Numbered from the stretch's first letter, positions 1 to 13,732 are shown. The stretch is DNA of 64,000 nucleotides from Lamellibrachia columna (GCA_963662155.1 OY759262.1:56911990-56975989); one strand, 5' to 3'. Made by a program: numbers and translations. Notes: generated by a model from the sequence alone, not told the origin.

Positions 1-2144
1 TAGAGTGATTGTTGTACTCACATCCCAGTCAATCTTTACACAGACATTAGAACTTACTTGAAGTGTAGAGTGATTGTTGTACTCACAGCCCAGTCAGTCT
101 TTACACAGACATTACAGCTTACTTGAAGTGTAGAGAGATTGTTGTACTCACAGCCCAGTCAGTCTTTACACATACATTAGAACTTACTTGAAGTGTAGAG
201 TGATTGTTGTACTCACAGCCCAGTCAGTCTTTACACAGACATTACAGCTTACTTGAAGTGTAGAGTGATTGTTGTACTCACAGCCCAGTCAATCTTTATA
301 CACACATTACAGCTTACTTGAAGTGTAGAGAGATTGTTGTACTCACAGCCCAGTCAGTCTTTTCACAGACATTACAGCTTACTTGAAGTGTAGACTGATT
401 GTTGTACTCACAGCCCAGTCAGTCTTTACACAGACATTACAGCTTACTTGAAGTGTAGAGAGATTGTTGTACTCACAGCCCAGTCAGTCTTTACACAGAC
501 ATTACAGCTTACTTGAAGTGTAGACTGATTGTTGTACTCACAGCCCAGTCAGTCTTTACACAGACATTACAGCTTATTGAAGTGTAGAGAGATTGTTGTA
601 CTCACAGCCCAGTCAATATTTACACACACATTACAGCTTACTTGAAGTGTAGAGTGATTGTTGTACTCACAGCCCAGTCAGTCTTTTCACAGACATTACA
701 GCTTACTTGAAGTGTAGACTGATTGTTGTACTCACAGCCCAGTCAGTCTTTACACAGACATTACAGCTTACTTGAAGTGTAGAGAGATTGTTGTAATCAC
801 AGCCCAGTCAATCTTTACACAGACATTACAGCTTACTTGAAGTGTAGACTGATTGTTGTACTCACAGCCCAGTCAGTCTTTACACAGACATTACAGCTTA
901 CTTGAAGTGTAGAGAGATTGTTGTACTCACAGCCCAGTCAGTCTTTACACACACATTACAGCTTACTTGAAGTGTAGAGTGATTGTTGTACTCACAGCAC
1001 AGTCAGTCTTTTCACAGACATTACAGCTTACTTGAAGTGTAGACTGATTGTTGTACTCACAGCCCAGTAAGTCTTTACACAGACATTAGAACTTACTTGT
1101 AGTGTAGAGTGATTGTTGTACTCACAGCCCAGTCAGTCTTTACACAGACATTACAGCTTACTTGTAGTGTAGAGAGATTGTTGTACTCACAGCCCAGTCA
1201 GTCTTTACACACACATTACAGCTTACTTGAAGTGTAGAGTGATTGTTGTACTCACAGCCCAGTCAGTCTTTTCACAGACATTACAGCTTACTTGAAGTGT
1301 AGACTGATTGTTGTACTCACAGCCCAGTCAGTCTTTACACATACATTACAACTTACTTGAAGTGTAGAGAGATTGTTGTACTCACAACCCAGTCAGTCTT
1401 TACACAGACATTACAGCTTACTTGAAGTGTAGACTGATTGTTGTACTCACAGCCCAGTCAGTCTTTACACAGACATTACAGCTTACTTGAAGTGTAGAGA
1501 GATTGTTGTAATCACAGCCCAGTCAATCTTTACACAGACATTACAGCTTACTTGAAGTGTAGACTGATTGTTGTACTCACAGCCCAGTCAGTCTTTACAC
1601 AGACATTACAGCTTACTTGAAGTGTAGAGAGATTGTTGTACTCACAGCCCAGTCAGTCTTTACACACACACTACAGCTTACTTGAAGTGTAGAGTGATTG
1701 TTGTATTCACAGCCCAGTCAGTCTTTTCACAGACATTACAGCTTACTTGAAGTGTAGACTGATTGTTGTACTCACAGCCCAGTCAGTCTTTACACAGACA
1801 TTAGAACTTACTTGAAGTGTAGAGTGATTGTTGTACTCACAGCCCAGTCAGTCTTTACACAGACATTACAGCTTACTTGAAGTGTAGAGAGATTGTTGTA
1901 CTCACAGCCCAGTCAGTCTTTACACACACATTACAGCTTACTTGAAGTGTAGAGTGAATGTTGTACTCACAGCCCAGTCAGTCTTTACACAGACATTAGA
2001 ACTTACTTGAAGTGTAGAGTGATTGTTGTACTCACAGCCCAGTCAGTCTTTACACAGACATTACAGCTTACTTGAAGTGTAGAGAGATTGTTGTACTCAC
2101 AGCCCAGTCAGTCTTTACACAGACATTACAGCTTACTTGAAGTG
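1..2144 (+). repeat. 2,144-bp HOR unit, copy 1
   Basis: Thirty-three monomers, 32 of 65 bp and one of 64 bp. The unit opens with a monomer carrying CATCCC and A32 together with GAA at 50-52, and the same monomer recurs at 2,145. The 64-bp monomer is marked by AGCTTATTGA at 571-580. Two monomers near 1,061-1,160 carry the rare TTGTAGTG change at position 62, and one at 1,949 carries GTGAATG. All of these reappear in the next unit. Type order is mostly the 195-bp three-monomer cycle with occasional fourth monomers. Confidence 0.88.
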
Positions 2145-4788
2145 TAGAGTGATTGTTGTACTCACATCCCAGTCAATCTTTACACAGACATTAGAACTTA
2201 CTTGAAGTGTAGAGTGATTGTTGTACTCACAGCCCAGTCAGTCTTTACACAGACATTACAGCTTACTTGAAGTGTAGAGAGATTGTTGTACTCACAGCCC
2301 AGTCAGTCTTTACACATACATTAGAACTTACTTGAAGTGTAGAGTGATTGTTGTACTCACAGCCCAGTCAGTCTTTACACAGACATTACAGCTTACTTGA
2401 AGTGTAGAGTGATTGTTGTACTCACAGCCCAGTCAATCTTTATACACACATTACAGCTTACTTGAAGTGTAGAGAGATTGTTGTACTCACAGCCCAGTCA
2501 GTCTTTTCACAGACATTACAGCTTACTTGAAGTGTAGACTGATTGTTGTACTCACAGCCCAGTCAGTCTTTACACAGACATTACAGCTTACTTGAAGTGT
2601 AGAGAGATTGTTGTACTCACAGCCCAGTCAGTCTTTACACAGACATTACAGCTTACTTGAAGTGTAGACTGATTGTTGTACTCACAGCCCAGTCAGTCTT
2701 TACACAGACATTACAGCTTATTGAAGTGTAGAGAGATTGTTGTACTCACAGCCCAGTCAATATTTACACACACATTACAGCTTACTTGAAGTGTAGAGTG
2801 ATTGTTGTACTCACAGCCCAGTCAATCTTTTCACAGACATTACAGCTTACTTGAAGTGTAGACTGATTGTTGTACTCACAGCCCAGTCAGTCTTTACACA
2901 GACATTACAGCTTACTTGAAGTGTAGAGTGATTGTTGTACTCACAGCCCAGTCAGTCTTTACACAGACATTACAGCTTACTTGAAGTGTAGAGAGATTGT
3001 TGTACTCACAGCCAAGTCAGTCTTTACACACACACATTACAGCTTACTTGAAGTGTAGAGTGATTGTTGTACTCACAGCCCAGTCAATCATTACACACAC
3101 ATTACAGCTTACTTGAAGTGTAGAGTGATTGTTGTACTCACAGCCCAGTCAGTCTTTTCACAGACATTACAGCTTACTTGAAGTGTAGACTGATTGTTGT
3201 ACTCACAGCCCAGTCAGTCTTTACACAGACATTACAGCTTACTTGAAGTGTAGAGAGATTGTTGTACTCACAGCCCAGTCAGTCTTTACACACACATTAC
3301 AGCTTACTTGAAGTGTAGAGTGATTGTTGTACTCACATCCCAGTCAGTCTTTTCACAGACATTACAGCTTACTTGAAGTGTAGACTGATTGTTGTACTCA
3401 CAGCCCAGTCAGTCTTTACACAGACATTACAGCTTACTTGAAGTGTAGAGTGATTGTTGTACTCACAGCCCAGTCAGTCTTTACACAGACATTACAGCTT
3501 ACTTGAAGTGTAGAGAGATTGTTGTACTCACAGCCCAGTCAGTCTTTACACACACACATTACAGCTTACTTGAAGTGTAGAGTGATTGTTGTACTCCCAG
3601 CCCAGTCAGTCTTTTCACAGACATTACAGCTTACTTGAAGTGTAGAGAGATTGTTGTACTCACAGCCCAGTCAGTCTTTACACAGACATTACAGCTTACT
3701 TGAAGTGTAGAGAGATTGTTGTACTCACAGCCCAGTCAGTCTTTACACACACATTACAGCTTACTTGAAGTGTAGAGTGATTGTTGTACTCACAGCCCAG
3801 TCAGTCTTTTCACAGACATTACAGCTTACTTGAAGTGTAGACTGATTGTTGTACTCACAGCCCAGTAAGTCTTTACACAGACATTAGAACTTACTTGTAG
3901 TGTAGAGTGATTGTTGTACTCACAGCCCAGTCAGTCTTTACACAGACATTACAGCTTACTTGTAGTGTAGAGAGATTGTTGTACTCACAGCCCAGTCAGT
4001 CTTTACACACACATTACAGCTTACTTGAAGTGTAGAGTGATTGTTGTACTCACAGCCCAGTCAGTCTTTTCACAGACATTACAGCTTACTTGAAGTGTAG
4101 ACTGATTGTTGTACTCACAGCCCAGTCAGTCTTTACACATACATTACAACTTACTTGAAGTGTAGAGAGATTGTTGTACTCACAACCCAGTCAGTCTTTA
4201 CACAGACATTACAGCTTACTTGAAGTGTAGACTGATTGTTGTACTCACAGCCCAGTCAGTCTTTACACAGACATTACAGCTTACTTGAAGTGTAGAGAGA
4301 TTGTTGTAATCACAGCCCAGTCAATCTTTACACAGACATTACAGCTTACTTGAAGTGTAGACTGATTGTTGTACTCACAGCCCAGTCAGTCTTTACACAG
4401 ACATTACAGCTTACTTGAAGTGTAGAGAGATTGTTGTACTCACAGCCCAGTCAGTCTTTACACACACACTACAGCTTACTTGAAGTGTAGAGTGATTGTT
4501 GTATTCACAGCCCAGTCAGTCTTTTCACAGACATTACAGCTTACTTGAAGTGTAGACTGATTGTTGTACTCACAGCCCAGTCAGTCTTTACACAGACATT
4601 AGAACTTACTTGAAGTGTAGAGTGATTGTTGTACTCACAGCCCAGTCAGTCTTTACACAGACATTACAGCTTACTTGAAGTGTAGAGAGATTGTTGTACT
4701 CACAGCCCAGTCAGTCTTTACACACACATTACAGCTTACTTGAAGTGTAGAGTGAATGTTGTACTCACAGCCCAGTCAGTCTTTTCAC
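2145..4788 (+). repeat. 2.1-kb HOR copy 2, with 10-monomer insertion
   Basis: Bases 2,145 to about 2,925 repeat 1-780 at an offset of 2,144, including the 64-bp monomer (AGCTTATTGA at 2,715). Bases 3,648-4,788 repeat about 850-1,990 at an offset of 2,798, including the AGTAAGTC and TTGTAGTG variants near 3,861-3,965. The offset grows by 654 bp, which is ten monomers of which two are 67 bp (near 3,031 and 3,551). The extra block lies at about 2,925-3,648. Its own monomer order resembles the flanking cycle, so it probably came from within the array. Confidence 0.82.
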
Positions 4789-7100
4789 AGACATTAGAGC
4801 TTACTTGAAGTGTAGACTGATTGTTGTACTCACAGCCCAGTCAATCTTTACACAGACATTACAGCTTACTTGACGTGTAGAGAGATTGTTGTACTCACAG
4901 CCCAGCCAGTCTTTACACACACATTACAGCTTACTTGAAGTGTAGAGTGGTTGTTGTACTCACAGCCCAGTCAATCTTTACACAGACATTAGAACTTACT
5001 TGAAGTGTAGAGTGATTGTTGTACTCACAGCCCAGTCAGTCTTTACACAGACATTACAGCTTACTTGAAGTGTAGAGAGATTGTTTTACTCACAGCCCAG
5101 TCAGCCTTTTCACAGACATTACAGCTTACTTGAAGTGTAGACTGATTGTTGTACTCACAGCCCAGTCAGTCTTTACACAAACATTACAGCTTACTTGAAG
5201 TGTAGAGTGATTGTTGTACTCACAGCCCAGTCAGTCTTTACACAGAAATTACAGCTTACTTGAAGTTTTGAGAGATTGTTGTACTCACAGCCCAGTCAGT
5301 CTTTACACACACACATTACAGCTTACTTGAAGTGTAGAGTGATTGTTGTACTCACAGCCCAGTCAGTCTTTTCACAGACATTACAGCTTACTTTAAGTGT
5401 AGAGAGATTGTTGTACTCACAGCCCAGTCAGTCTTTACACAGACATTACAGCTTACTTGAAGTGTAGAGAGATTGTTGTACTCACAGCCCAGTAAGTCTT
5501 TACACACACATTACAGCTTACTTGAAGTGTAGAGTGATTGTTGTACTCACAGCCCAGTCAGTCTTTTCACAGACATTACAGCTTACTTGAAGTGTAGACT
5601 GATTGTTGTACTCACAGCCCAGTCAATCTTTACACATACATTACAAATTACTTGAAGTGTAGAGAGATTGTTGTACTCACAACCCAGTCAGTCTTTACAC
5701 AGACATTACAGCTTACTTGAAGTGTAGACTGATTGTTGTACTCACAGCCCAGTCAGTCTTTACACAGACATTACAGCTTACTTGAAGTGTAGAGAGATTG
5801 TTGTACTCACAGCCCAGTCAATCTTTACACAGACATTACAGCTTATTTGAAGTGTAGACTGATTGTTGTACTCACAGCCCAGTCAGTCTTTACACAGACA
5901 TTACATCTTACTTGAAGTGTAGAGAGATTGTTGTACTCACAGCCCAGTCAGTCTTTACACACACACTACAGCTTACTTGAAGAGTAGAGTGATTGTTGTA
6001 CTCACAGCCCAGTCAGTCTTTTCACAGACATTACAGCTTACTTGAAGTGTAGACTGATTGTTGTACTCACAGCCCAGTCAGTCTTTACACAGACATTAGA
6101 ACTTACTTGAAGTGTAGAGTGATTGTTGTACTCACAGCCCAGTCAGTCTTTACACAGACATTACAGCTTACTTGAAGTGTAGAGAGATTGTTGTACTCAC
6201 AGCCCAGTCAGTCTTTACACACACATTACAGCTTACTTGAAGTGTAGAGTGAATGTTGTACTCACAGCCCAGTCAGTCTTTTCACAGACATTAGAGCTTA
6301 CTTGAAGTGTAGACTGATTGTTGTACTCACAGCCCAGTCAATCTTTACACAGACATTACAGCTTACTTGACGTGTAGAGAGATTGTTGTACTCACAGCCC
6401 AGCCAGTCTTTACACACACATTACAGCTTACTTGAAGTGTAGAGTGGTTGTTGTACTCACAGCCCAGTCAGTCTTTACACAGACATTAGAACTTACTTGA
6501 AGTGTAGAGTGATTGTTGTACTCACAGCCCAGTCAGTCTTTAAACAGACATTACAGCTTACTTGAAGTGTAGAGAGATTGTTGTACTCACAGCCCAGTCA
6601 ATCTTTTCACAGACATTACATCTTACTTGAAGTGTAGACTGATTGTTGTACTCACAGACCAGTCAGTCTTTACATAGACATTACAGCTTACTTGAAGTGT
6701 AGAGTGATTGTTGTACTCACAGCCCAGTCAGTCTTTACACAGAAATTACAGCTTACTTGAAGTTTTGAGAGATTGTTGTACTCACAGCCAAGTCAGTCTT
6801 TACACACACACATTACAACTTACTTGAAGTGTAGAGTGATTGTTGTACTCACAGCCCAGTCAGTCTTTTTACAGACATTACAGCTTACTTGAAGTGTAGA
6901 GAGATTGTTGTACTCACAGCCCAGTCAGTCTTTACACAGACATTACACCTTACTTGAAGTGTAGAGAGATTGTTGTACTCACAGCCCAGTCAGTCTTTAC
7001 ACACACATTACAGCTTACTTGAAGTGTAGAGTGATTGTTGTACTCACAGCCCAGTCAGTCTTTTCACAGACATTACAGCTTACTTGAAGTGTAGACTGAT
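3960..7100 (+). repeat. 1,497-bp HOR, two tandem copies
   Basis: About 3,960-5,600 matches 5,457-7,100 at a constant offset of 1,497 bp (23 monomers plus one CA unit). Shared rare markers are GTGAATG followed by TTAGAGC (4,751 and 6,248), CTTGACGTG (about 4,872 and 6,369), CCCAGCCAGTC, GTGGTTG, CAGAAATTAC and GTTTTGAGAG (5,265 and 6,762). Each copy ends with a 67-bp monomer and a run of GA-type monomers. Scattered single-base differences separate the copies, for example CTTACTTTAAG only near 5,390. The left end overlaps the right part of the preceding 2.1-kb unit, so the two HORs interlock. Confidence 0.82.
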
Positions 7101-8450
7101 TGTTGTACTCACAGCCCAGTCAGTCTTTACACAGACATTACAGCTTACTTGAAGTGTAGAGTGATTGTTGTACTCACAGCCCAGTCAGTCTTTACACAGA
7201 CATTACAGCTTACTTGAAGTGTAGAGAGATTGTTGTACTCACAGCCCAGTCAGTCTTTACACACACACATTACAGCTTACTTGAAGTGTAGAGTGATTGT
7301 TGTACTCACAGCCCAGTCAGTCTTTTCACAGACATTACAGCTTACTTGAAGTGTAGAGAGATTGTTGTACTCACAGCCCAGTCAGTCTTTACACAGACAT
7401 TACAGCTTACTTGAAATGTAGAGAGATTGTTGTACTCACAGCCCAGTCAGTCTTTACACACACATTACAGCTTACATGAAGTGTAGAGTGATTGTTGTAC
7501 TCACAGCCCAGTCAGTCTTTTCACAGACATTACAGCTTACTTGAAGTGTAGACTGGTTGTTGTACTCACAGCCCAGTCAGTCTTTACACAGACATTAGAA
7601 CTTACTTGAAGTGTAGAGTGATTGTTGTACTCACAGCCCAGTCAGTCTTTACACAGACATTACAGCTTACTTGAAGTGTAGAGAGATTGTTGTACTCACA
7701 GCCCAGTCAGTCTTTACACAGACATTACAGCTTACTTGAAGTGTAGAGAGATTGTTGTACTCACAGCCCAGTCAGTCTTTTCACAGACATTACAGCTTAC
7801 TTGAAGTGTAGACTGATTGTTGTACTCACAGCCCAGTCAGTCTTTACACAGACATTACAGCTTACTTGAAGTGTAGAGTGATTGTTGTACTCACAGCCCA
7901 GTCAGTCTTTACACAGACATTACAGCTTACTTGAAGTGTAGAGAGATCGTTGTACTCACAGCCCAGTCAGTCTTTACACACACACATTACAGCTTACTTG
8001 AAGTGTAGAGTGATTGTTGTACTCACAGCCCAGTCAGTCTTTTCACAGACATTACAGCTTACTTGAAGTGTAGAGAGATTGTTGTACTCACAACCCAGTC
8101 AGTCTTTACACAGACATTACAGCTTACTTGAAGTGTAGAGAGATTGTTGTACTCACAGCCCAGTCAGTCTTTACACACACATTACAGCTTACTTGAAGTG
8201 TAGAGTGATTGTTGTACTCACAGCCCAGTCAATCTTTTCACAGACATTACAGCTTACTTGAAGTGTAGACTGATTGTTGTACTCACAGCCCAGTCAGTCT
8301 TTACACAGACATTACAGCTTACTTGAAGTGTAGAGTGATTGTTGTACTCACAGCCCAGTCAGTCTTTACACAGACATTACAGCTTACTTGAAGTGTAGAG
8401 AGATTGTTGTACTCACAACCCAGTCAGTCTTTACACACACACATTACAGC
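7090..8450 (+). repeat. short-range HOR with repeated five-monomer cassette
   Basis: A cassette of five monomers, ordered CT, GT, GA with a 67-bp CA expansion, GT with T38, then GA, occurs at about 7,090, 7,800 and 8,265. Its 67-bp monomers fall near 7,262, 7,980 and 8,440. The rare TTGAAATGTA marker at 7,411 returns at 8,585, an offset of 1,174 bp or 18 monomers plus two CA units. One monomer at about 7,945 has GATCGTTG, a change I saw nowhere else in the window. Confidence 0.7.
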
Positions 8451-10620
8451 TTACTTGAAGTGTAGAGTGATTGTTGTACTCACAGCCCAGTCAGTCTTTT
8501 CACAGACATTACAGCTTACTTGAAGTGTAGAGAGATTGTTGTACTCACAGCCCAGTCAGTCTTTACACAGACATTACAGCTTACTTGAAATGTAGAGAGA
8601 TTGTTGTACTCACAGCCCAGTCAGTCTTTACACACACATTACAGCTTACTTGAAGTGTAGAGTGATTGTTGTACTCACAGCCCAGTCAGTCTTTACACAG
8701 ACATTACAGCTTACTTGAAGTGTAGAGAGATTGTTGTACTCACAGCCCAGTCAGTCTTTACACACACATTACAGCTTACTTGAAGTGTAGAGTGATTGTT
8801 GTACTCACAGCCCAGTCAGTCTTTTCACAGACATTACAGCTTACTTGAAGTGTAGACTGATTGTTGTACTCACAGCCCAGTCAGTCTTTACACAGACATT
8901 AGAACTTACTTGAAGTGTAGAGTGATTGTTGTACTCACAGCCCAGTCAGTCTTTACACAGATATTACAGCTTACTTGAAGTGTAGAGAGATTGTTGTACT
9001 CACAGCCCAGTCAGTCTTTACACACACATTACAGCTTACTTGAAGTGTAGAGTGAATGTTGTACTCACAGCCCAGTCAGTCTTTTCACAGACATTACAGC
9101 TTACTTGAAGTGTAGACTGATTGTTGTACTCACAGCCCAGTCAGTCTTTACACAGACATTACAGCTTACTTGAAGTGTAGAGAGATTGTTGTACTCACAG
9201 CCCAGCCAGTCTTTACACACACATTACAGCTTACTTGAAGTGTAGAGTGGTTGTTGTACTCACAGCCCAGTCAGTCTTTACACAGACATTAGAACTTACT
9301 TGAAGTGTAGAGTGATTGTTGTACTCACAGCCCAGTCAGTCTTTACACAGACATTACAGCTTACTTGAAGTGTAGAGAGATTGTTGTACTCACAGCCCAG
9401 TCAGTCTTTACACAGACATTAGAACTTAATTGAAGTGTAGAGTGATTGTTGTACTCACAGCCCAGTCAGTCTTTACACAGACATTAGAACTTACTTGAAG
9501 TGTAGAGTGATTGTTGTACTCACAGCCCAGTCAGTATTTACACACACATTACAGCTTACTTGAAGTGTAGAGTGATTGTTGTACTCACAGCCCAGTCAGT
9601 CTTTACACACACATTACAGCTTACTTGAAGTGTAGAGAGATTGTTGTACTCACAGCCCAGTCAGTCTTTACACAGACATTACATCTTACTTGAAGTGTAG
9701 AGAGATTGTTGTACTCACAGCCCAGTCAGTCTTTACACACACATTACAGCTTACTTGAAGTGTAGAGAGATTGTTGTACTCATAGCCCAGTCAGTCTTTA
9801 CAAAGACATTAGAACTTACTTGAAGTGTAGAGAGATTGTTGTACTCACAGCCCAGTCAGTCTTTACACACACACATTACAGCTTACTTGAAGTGTAGAGT
9901 GATTGTTGTACTCACAGCCCAGTCAGTCTGTACACACACATTACAGCTTACTTGAAGTGTAGAGTGATTGTTGTACTCACAGCCCAGTCAGTCTTTTCAA
10001 AGACATTACAGCTTACTTGAAGTGTAGACTGATTGTTGTACTCACAGCCCAGTCAGTCTTTACACAGACATTACAGCTTACTTGAAGTGTAGAGAGATTG
10101 TTGTACTCACAGCCCAGTCAGTCTTTACACACACATTACAGCTTACTTGAAGTGTAGAGTGATTGTTGTACTCACAGCCCAGTCAGTCTTTTCACAGACA
10201 TTACAGCTTACTTGAAGTGTAGACTGATTGTTGTACTCACAGCCCAGTCAGTCTTTACACAGACATTACAGCTTACTTGAAGTGTAGAGTGATTGTTGTA
10301 CTCACAGCCCAGTCAGTCTTTACACAGACATTACAGCTTACTTGAAGTGTAGAGAGATTGTTGTACTCACAGCCCAGTCAGTCTTTACACACACACACAT
10401 TACAGCTTACTTGAAGTGTAGAGTGATTGTTGTACTCACAGCCCAGTCAGTATTTTCACAGACATTACAGCTTACTTGAAGTGTAGACTGATTGTTGTAC
10501 TCACAGCCCAGTCAGTCTTTACACAGACATTAGAACTTACTTGAAGTGTAGAGTGATTGTTTTACTCACAGCCCAGTCAGTCTTTACACACACACATTAC
10601 AGCTTACTTGAAGTGTAGAG
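8450..10620 (+). repeat. 2.22-kb HOR, copy 1
   Basis: About 34 monomers. In order, the markers are TTGAAATGTA (8,585), GTGAATG (9,051), CCCAGCCAGTC and GTGGTTG (about 9,206-9,250), CTTAATTGAAG (about 9,425), CAGTATTTACAC (about 9,534), TTACATC (about 9,670), CTCATAGCCC with CAAAGACATT (9,781-9,810), a 69-bp monomer (10,387) and TTGTTTTACTC (about 10,558). The same series follows in the next copy at an offset of 2,218 to 2,220 bp. Confidence 0.85.
10387..10399 (+). repeat. expanded CA tract (69-bp monomer)
   Basis: The CA run of this monomer is two dinucleotides longer than in the C43 consensus, giving a 69-bp monomer. The same expanded monomer sits at 12,607, 13,720 and 15,940, at the offsets expected from the 2,220- and 3,333-bp HORs, so those four copies descend from one expansion. 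Confidence 0.9.
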
Positions 10621-10684
10621 TGATTGTTGTACTCACAGCCCAGTCAGTCTTTACACACTCATTACAGCTTACTTGAAGTGTAGA
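10620..10684 (+). repeat. single linker monomer with CACACTCATT
   Basis: One monomer carrying CACACTCATT at about 10,654 lies between copies 1 and 2 of the 2.22-kb unit. It has no counterpart after copy 2 at 12,840, but it recurs at 13,987 through the 3,333-bp duplication. It marks the junction created when the 2.22-kb unit was duplicated. Confidence 0.7.
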
Positions 10685-12840
10685 GTGATTGTTGTACTCA
10701 CAGCCCAGTCAGTCTTTTCACAGACATTACAGCTTACTTGAAGTGTAGAGAGATTGTTGTACTCACAGCCCAGTCAGTCTTTACACAGACATTACAGCTT
10801 ACTTGAAATGTAGAGAGATTGTTGTACTCACAGCCCAGTCAGTCTTTACACACACATTACAGCTTAATTGAAGTGTAGAGTGATTGTTGTACTCACAGCC
10901 CAGTCAGTCTTTACACAGACATTACAGCTTACTTGAAGTGTAGAGAGATTGTTGTACTCACAGCCCAGTCAGTCTTTACACACACATTACAGCTTACTTG
11001 AAGTGTAGAGTGATTGTTGTACTCACAGCCCAGTCAGTCTTTTCACAGACATTACAGCTTACTTGAAGTGTAGACTGATTGTTGTACTCACAGCCCAGTC
11101 AGTCTTTACACAGACATTAGAACTTACTTGAAGTGTAGAGTGATTGTTGTACTCACAACCCAGTCAGTCTTTACACAGACATTACAGCTTACTTGAAGTG
11201 TAGAGAGATTGTTGTACTCACAGCCCAGTCAGTCTTTACACACACATTACAGCTTACTTGAAGTGTAGAGTGAATGTTGTACTCACAGCCCAGTCAGTCT
11301 TTTCACAGACATTACAGCTTACTTGAAGTGTAGACTGATTGTTGTACTCACAGCCCAGTCAGTCTTTACACAGACATTACAGCTTACTTGAAGTGTAGAG
11401 AGATTGTTGTACTCACAGCCCAGCCAGTCTTTACACACAAACATTACAGCTTACTTGAAGTGTAGAGTTGTTGTTGCACTCACAGCCCAGTCAGTCTTTA
11501 CACAGACATTAGAACTTACTTGAAGTGTAGAGTGATTGTTGTACTCACAGCCCAGTCAGTCTTTACACAGACATTACAGCTTACTTGAAGTGTAGAGAGA
11601 TTGTTGTATTCACAGCCCAGTCAGTCTTTACACAGACATTAGAACTTAAGTGAAGTGTAGAATGATTGTTGTACTCACAGCCCAGTCAGTCTTTACACAG
11701 ACATTAGAACTTACTTGAAGTGTAGAGTGATTGTTGTTCTCACAGCCCAGTCATTATTTACACACACATTACAGCTTACTTGAAGTGTAGAGTGATTGTT
11801 GTACTCACAGCCCAGTCAGTCTTTACACACACATTACAGCTTACTTGAAGTGTAGAGAGATTGTTGTACTCACAGCCCAGTCAATCTTTACACAGACATT
11901 ACATCTTACTTGAAGTGTAGAGAGATTGTTGTACTCACAGCCCAGTCAGTCTTTACACACACATTACAGCTTACTTGAAGTGTAGGGAGATTGTTGTACT
12001 CATAGCCCAGTCAGTCTTTACAAAGACATTAGAACTTACTTGAAGTGTAGAGAGATTGTTGTACTCACAGCCCAGTCAGTCTTTACACACACACATTACA
12101 GCTTACTTGAAGTGTAGAGTGATTGTTGTACTCACAGCCCAGTCAGTCTTTACACACACATTACAGCTTACTTGAAGTGTAGAGTGATTGTTGTACTCAC
12201 AGCCCAGTCAGTCTTTTCACAGACATTACAGCTTACTTGAAGTGTAGACTGATTGTTGTACTCACAGCCCAGTCAGTCTTTACACAGACATTACAGCTTA
12301 CTTGAAGTGTAGAGAGATTGTTGTACTCACAGCCCAGTCAGTCTTTACACACACATTACAGCTTACTTGAAGTGTAGAGTGATTGTTGTACTCACAGCCC
12401 AGTCAGTCTTTTCACAGACATTACAGCTTACTTGAAGTGTAGACTGATTGTTGTACTCACAGCCCAGTCAGTCTTTACACAGACATTACAGCTTACTTGA
12501 AGTGTAGAGTGATTGTTGTACTCACAGCCCAGTCAGTCTTTACACAGACATTACAGCTTACTTGAAGTGTAGAGAGATTGTTGTACTCACAGCCCAGTCA
12601 GTCTTTACACACACACACATTACAGCTTACTTGAAGTGTAGAGTGATTGTTGTACTCACAGCCCAGTCAGTATTTTCACAGACATTACAGCTTACTTGAA
12701 GTGTAGACTGATTGTTGTACTCACAGCCCAGTCAGTCTTTACACAGACATTAGAACTTACTTGAAGTGTAGAGTGATTGTTTTACTCACAGCCCAGTCAG
12801 TCTTTACACACACACATTACAGCTTACTTGAAGTGTAGAG
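10685..12840 (+). repeat. 2.22-kb HOR, copy 2
   Basis: This repeats copy 1 at an offset of 2,218 bp, rising to 2,220 bp after a 67-bp monomer with CACACAAACATT near 11,435. It carries private changes against copy 1, such as GAGTTGTTGTTGCACTC near 11,470, CTTAAGTGAAG near 11,645, CAGTCATTATTTAC near 11,750 and GTAGGGAG near 11,985. The last two recur near 15,085 and 15,317, which shows that copy 2 was the template for the later part of the 3,333-bp duplication. Confidence 0.85.
12607..12619 (+). repeat. expanded CA tract (69-bp monomer)
   Basis: Counterpart of the tract at 10,387, exactly 2,220 bp downstream. Confidence 0.9.
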
Positions 12841-13719
12841 TGATTGTTGTACTCACAGCCCAGTCAGTCTTTTCACAGACATTACAGCTTACTTGAAGTG
12901 TAGACTGATTGTTGTACTCACAGCCCAGTCAGTCTTTACACACACATTACAGCTTACTTGAAGTGTAGAGAGATTGTTGTACTCACAGCCCAGTCAGTCT
13001 TTACACAGACATTACATCTTACTTGAAGTGTAGAGAGATTGTTGTACTCACAGCCCAGTCAGTCTTTACACACACATTACAGCTTACTTGAAGTGTAGAG
13101 AGATTGTTGTACTCATAGCCCAGCCAGTCTTTACAAAGACATTAGAACTTACTTGAAGTGTAGAGAGATTGTTGTACTCACAGCCCAGTCAGTCTTTACA
13201 CACACACATTACAGCTTACTTGAAGTGTAGAGTGATTGTTGTACTCACAGCCCAGTCAGTCTGTACACACACATTACAGCTTACTTGAAGTGTAGAGTGA
13301 TTGTTGTACTCACAGCCCAGTCAGTCTTTTCAAAGACATTACAGCTTACTTGAAGTGTAGACTGATTGTTGTACTCACAGCCCAGTCAGTCTTTACACAG
13401 ACATTACAGCTTACTTGAAGTGTAGAGAGATTGTTGTACTCACAGCCCAGTCAGTCTTTACACACACATTACAGCTTACTTGAAGTGTAGAGTGATTGTT
13501 GTACTCACAGCCCAGTCAGTCTTTTCACAGACATTACAGCTTACTTGAAGTGTAGACTGATTGTTGTTCTCACAGCCCAGTCAGTCTTTACACAGACATT
13601 ACAGCTTACTTGAAGTGTAGAGTGATTGTTGTACTCACAGCCCAGTCAGTCTTTACACAGACATTACAGCTTACTTGAAGTGTAGAGAGATTGTTGTACT
13701 CACAGCCCAGTCAGTCTTT

Positions 13720-13732
13720 ACACACACACACA
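13720..13732 (+). repeat. expanded CA tract (69-bp monomer)
   Basis: Counterpart of the tract at 10,387, 3,333 bp downstream. Confidence 0.9.

Noticed and set aside
5276..5467. 63-codon open frame
   Set aside because: It starts at TTG rather than ATG, lies wholly in monomers, and exists only because a GTTTTGAG variant, CA-tract length changes and GA-type monomers move or remove stops. No domain or initiation context is seen.
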